Below are positions 14,095-14,711 of a stretch of DNA of 14,711 bases, one piece after another. Numbering within the stretch: position 1 is the first letter of the stretch; the number at the start of each line of letters is the position of its first letter. The stretch covers positions 1 to 14,711 of the forward strand of contig JAUNPT010000043.1 in NCBI GenBank assembly GCA_030536565.1, read 5' to 3'. The DNA is from Eubacteriales bacterium. GTDB lineage: Bacteria > Bacillota > Clostridia > Lachnospirales > Lachnospiraceae. The translations under genes and the position numbers were made by a program. The notes beneath the pieces were generated by a model that worked only from the letters and a program-made list of their open reading frames with translations, had not been told where the DNA came from and did not search any database.

Positions 14095-14121
14095 TATACA
14101 CTGTATTTTATATATGGTAAA
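14093..14121 (-). promoter_or_regulatory. Promoter of the amino-acid importer operon
   Basis: On the minus strand TTTACC (14121-14116) and TATAAT (14098-14093) are separated by 17 bases. The leader to the ATG at 14038 is about 45-50 bases. Confidence 0.6.
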
Positions 14122-14150
14122 TAATAAAATAATTGTTCTTTAAAAAAATG

Positions 14151-14178
14151 TTGTTTTTTGTGTGATATATTGTAAAAT
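14151..14178 (+). promoter_or_regulatory. Weak candidate promoter of the right-edge membrane protein
   Basis: TTGTTT (14151-14156) and TAAAAT (14173-14178) are 16 bases apart, with a leader of about 55 bases to the ATG at 14242. The region is very AT-rich, so this is tentative. Confidence 0.3.
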
Positions 14179-14241
14179 AATAATATCAGGTGTATTGAAA
14201 CCAATATATCCGGGCAGAAAATTAAGAAAGAAAGTTTATAT

Positions 14242-14711
14242 ATGAATGAGAAGAAATTAAGGAGAAAGAATCTTGCATTAAGAATCATGATTTTTATAGG
14301 AACATATGCAGGAGTTAATGCGGTAAGAGGATTCTTTAGTATAAGAATGGCAGTGGGGAATAGTGATGATTATACGATATTAGCAATGTCGTCGTCGCTT
14401 GCGCTTGATTATTTGACATTTTTACTTATGTCGGCAGCAGTTTTTATAATGAATTTTTTCGTGAAGCAGGCTTTAAGTAAAAAGGAGTGGATTATCAGAG
14501 CGGTTGTTATGGGGATTTCTGTGGTTTTAATATGGTATTCAGCACCGTCAATATCATATATTATCTATATGGGGGCTAGCAGATATTCTGAAAACCTGCT
14601 TATATATCCAGTTGATATTAAATTTGCAGAGTCATATATTTCAAGCAACCTGTGGACTGTATTTTCATATATGGTTTCAGCGGCAGTATATGTAGTGCTG
14701 GCAGTAATGTC
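14242..14711 (+). CDS. Unidentified multi-pass membrane protein (3' end outside window)
   Basis: An open frame of at least 156 codons runs from ATG 14242 to the window edge without a stop. It begins with a basic stretch (NEKKLRRKN) followed by four hydrophobic segments: about residues 13-24, 48-71, 86-103 and 137-156, with a polar loop of about 30 residues between the last two. The basic N-terminus and alternating segments indicate an inner-membrane protein with its N-terminus inside. I do not recognise a family. The ribosome binding site is poor (AGAAAGAAAG, 14225-14234), so the start is tentative, but no better upstream start is seen. It is divergent from the importer operon and shares a 203-base intergenic region with it. 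Confidence 0.7.
   Translation, partial: MNEKKLRRKNLALRIMIFIGTYAGVNAVRGFFSIRMAVGNSDDYTILAMSSSLALDYLTFLLMSAAVFIMNFFVKQALSKKEWIIRAVVMGISVVLIWYSAPSISYIIYMGASRYSENLLIYPVDIKFAESYISSNLWTVFSYMVSAAVYVVLAVM

Noticed and set aside
14179..14241. Possible hairpin or riboswitch-like leader (GTATTG...CAATAT) ahead of the right-edge gene
   Set aside because: The stem is only five or six pairs with adjacent mismatches, and there is no recognisable riboswitch core.
14094..14288. Minus-strand frame of 64 codons in the importer/membrane-protein intergenic region
   Set aside because: It is low-complexity, AT-rich (Phe/Leu/Ile-rich translation), overlaps the promoter and the divergent gene, and has no convincing ribosome binding site.
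1..14711. tRNA, rRNA, CRISPR, insertion sequence, prophage or toxin-antitoxin genes
   Set aside because: No cloverleaf, spaced repeats, transposase motifs or small paired genes were recognised on either strand by eye.

Overview
The window looks like a chromosomal segment of an AT-rich, low-GC anaerobic Firmicute. The best guess is a gut clostridium of the Lachnospiraceae type. This rests on inference: strong purine-rich GGAGG-type ribosome binding sites, TTGACA/TATAAT promoters (some with an extended -10), family choices such as C_GCAxxG_C_C, YcxB, DUF1294, YkgJ and a GCCYG-type Lgt, and a lipobox protein with a Firmicute signal peptide. No insertion sequence, phage gene, tRNA, rRNA or CRISPR array was seen. 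The gene content is core or lightly accessory.

Layout. (1) 1-1602: the 3' end of an ABC-2-type permease and its ATPase, closed by a bidirectional hairpin at 1561-1602. (2) 1619-2374, minus strand: a short-chain dehydrogenase, divergent from (3) 2466-3585, a YcxB-like membrane protein overlapping a GNAT acetyltransferase. (4) 3616-9001: a good sigma-A promoter followed by six same-strand genes and a hairpin terminator. They are a C_GCAxxG_C_C protein, a Si-type citrate synthase, EPSP synthase (aroA), a DUF1294 membrane protein, and an ABC ATPase with its ABC-2 permease. (5) 9000-10004, minus strand: a PfkB-family kinase, probably KDG kinase, with a possible catabolite-control site in its leader. 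(6) 10230-11721: a YkgJ-type cysteine-cluster protein coupled to an Lgt-type prolipoprotein diacylglyceryl transferase with a TTG start. (7) 11773-14038, minus strand: a two-gene amino-acid ABC importer, made of a lipoprotein/permease fusion followed by a GlnQ-like ATPase. Convergent units 6 and 7 share a very strong hairpin at 11731-11772. (8) 14242-end: an unidentified multi-pass membrane protein, cut by the window edge and divergent from unit 7.

How the genes relate. Citrate synthase (2-oxoglutarate/glutamate precursor supply) and aroA (aromatic amino acids) put central anabolic steps in one transcription unit with a cysteine-rich protein of unknown function. The importer at the right would bring in polar amino acids. 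Lgt would lipidate lipoproteins such as that importer's binding domain.

The most notable observation is the importer fusion at 12509-14038. Its substrate-binding region has the two halves of a type-II (SBP_bac_3) domain in reversed order: the second-lobe part comes first, the first-lobe part second, and then the permease. Ligand-contact residues are present in both halves, so it reads as a functional circular permutation rather than decay. Several genes also have an upstream in-frame start codon that lies inside or against the Shine-Dalgarno sequence of the real start. I moved those starts downstream and say so in each entry.
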